Position numbers and translations under genes: made by a program. A stretch of DNA of 64,000 nt from Stigmatella aurantiaca (GTDB taxonomy: Bacteria; Myxococcota; Myxococcia; Myxococcales; Myxococcaceae): contig NZ_FOAP01000024.1 in assembly GCF_900109545.1 (NCBI RefSeq), positions 1 to 64,000 of the forward strand, given 5' to 3'. Below are positions 63,531 through 64,000 of the stretch, piece by piece (positions within the stretch are counted from its first letter, which is position 1; each line of letters opens with the position of its first letter). The notes below the pieces were generated by a model that ran no database searches, was not told the origin of the DNA, and saw only the letters and a list, made by a program, of their open reading frames with translations.

Positions 63531-64000
63531 TTAGCGGGGCGAGACCGTGAAGATCAGGTCGTCACGGTCATTGTAGTTGCCGGTGGAGCAGGTGCCCGCC
63601 GAGCTCTGGTAGCGGAACTGGGCGCGGATGGCCTGCAACCCCGTGGCGCTCGACTGCAGGTTGAACGTGTGGGTGAACGTCTTCGCCTTGCCCGCATCCG
63701 CCGCCGTGCAGGGGACGCTGGTGGCCAGCGTGTTCCAGTACGGCTTGGACGGCTTGGTCGTGTAGTACAGGTCCAGGAAGTCCGAGGTCCCGAAGCACCA
63801 CGCCGTCACCTCGACCGTGACCTTCTTGCCCGCGTACAGGGGGCCCTTGTCCACGGTCTTGATGGCCATGCGGTCAATGCTCTCGTCCGAGTGGAAGGAG
63901 CCGCTGTTGCCGTCGGCGCAGACGGACGTCGACAGGGTGTTGGGCCGGTTCGTCTCGTTGCCGTTGGTCATGGTGCCCCGGCCCTTGATGAGCGTGGGGC
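63531..64000 (-). CDS. C-terminal part of a probable secreted peptidase or similar extracellular protein (partial)
   Basis: The frame continues past the right edge (residues TLIKGRGT precede the first internal Met), so the start is outside the window and the ATG at 63971 is not assumed. The visible 156 residues form a beta-rich domain: DESIDRMAIKTVDKGPLYAG, KKVTVEVTAWCFGTSDFLDL, YYTTKPSKPYWNTL, and AIRAQFRYQSSAGTCSTGNY. Domains of this type end many secreted myxobacterial metallopeptidases and other exoproteins, where they probably aid substrate or surface binding. Cysteines in pairs are consistent with an extracellular location. The catalytic part is not visible. Confidence 0.7.
   Translation of the reverse strand, partial: PTLIKGRGTMTNGNETNRPNTLSTSVCADGNSGSFHSDESIDRMAIKTVDKGPLYAGKKVTVEVTAWCFGTSDFLDLYYTTKPSKPYWNTLATSVPCTAADAGKAKTFTHTFNLQSSATGLQAIRAQFRYQSSAGTCSTGNYNDRDDLIFTVSPR

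Overview
The base composition (very G+C-rich, strong G/C third-position preference) and gene content point to a myxobacterium, most likely of the Myxococcus/Stigmatella/Cystobacter/Archangium group. Indicators are an adjacent DUF6310 lipoprotein and DUF5953 protein, a MYXO-CTERM-like tail on a secreted amidase, abundant two-component proteins, an NGLSA-repeat lipoprotein and a PATAN/HD-GYP-like regulator. No species is claimed.

Layout. 1-2.0 kb: end of a GST-like gene, a stub of a TIGR04141-type gene, and a probable toxin/immunity pair (DUF6310 nuclease-like lipoprotein, DUF5953). 2.3-12.3 kb: envelope, metabolic and signalling genes (lactonase, GST, sarcosine-oxidase-like enzyme, MepA/LysM endopeptidase, receiver-histidine kinase, repeat lipoprotein, metallophosphatase, MscS-cNMP channel). 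12.3-20 kb: housekeeping (holB-holA, a response regulator, NRDE protein, metG-HEAT-tatD). 20-28.2 kb: a PATAN regulator co-directional with a YhaM-like exoribonuclease, an RlmI-like methyltransferase, an FAD dehydrogenase, a small acidic protein and DgkA. 28.3-34.9 kb: MYXO-CTERM amidase, then the glycolysis/secretion operon gap-pgk-tpiA-secG and tRNA-Leu(GAG).

34.9-52.9 kb is a genomic island next to tRNA-Leu. A 5'-truncated tyrosine integrase and an IS66-like transposase stub precede a tightly packed eight-gene phage-defence operon: brxE-brxA-brxB-brxC-pglX-[AAA ATPase-DUF4276]-pglZ-brxL. Its codon use is visibly less G/C-biased than the flanks. It combines brxE (a type 6 BREX marker) with brxL (a type 1/4 marker), lacks brxD and brxHI, and carries a split OLD/PARIS-like ATPase plus TOPRIM-like pair between the methyltransferase and the phosphatase. 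This is the most interesting system in the window. Most junctions in the operon overlap or are separated by only a few bases, implying one transcript with coupled translation.

52.9-64 kb: back to typical high-GC sequence, with an ECF sigma factor with a SnoaL-like tail, an orphan fatty acyl-AMP ligase/acyl-CoA dehydrogenase pair, a PAS histidine kinase, two paralogous 97-residue proteins sharing an upstream repeat motif, a secreted CocE-type hydrolase/gamma-glutamyltransferase operon, and the C-terminal part of a probable secreted protein cut by the window edge.
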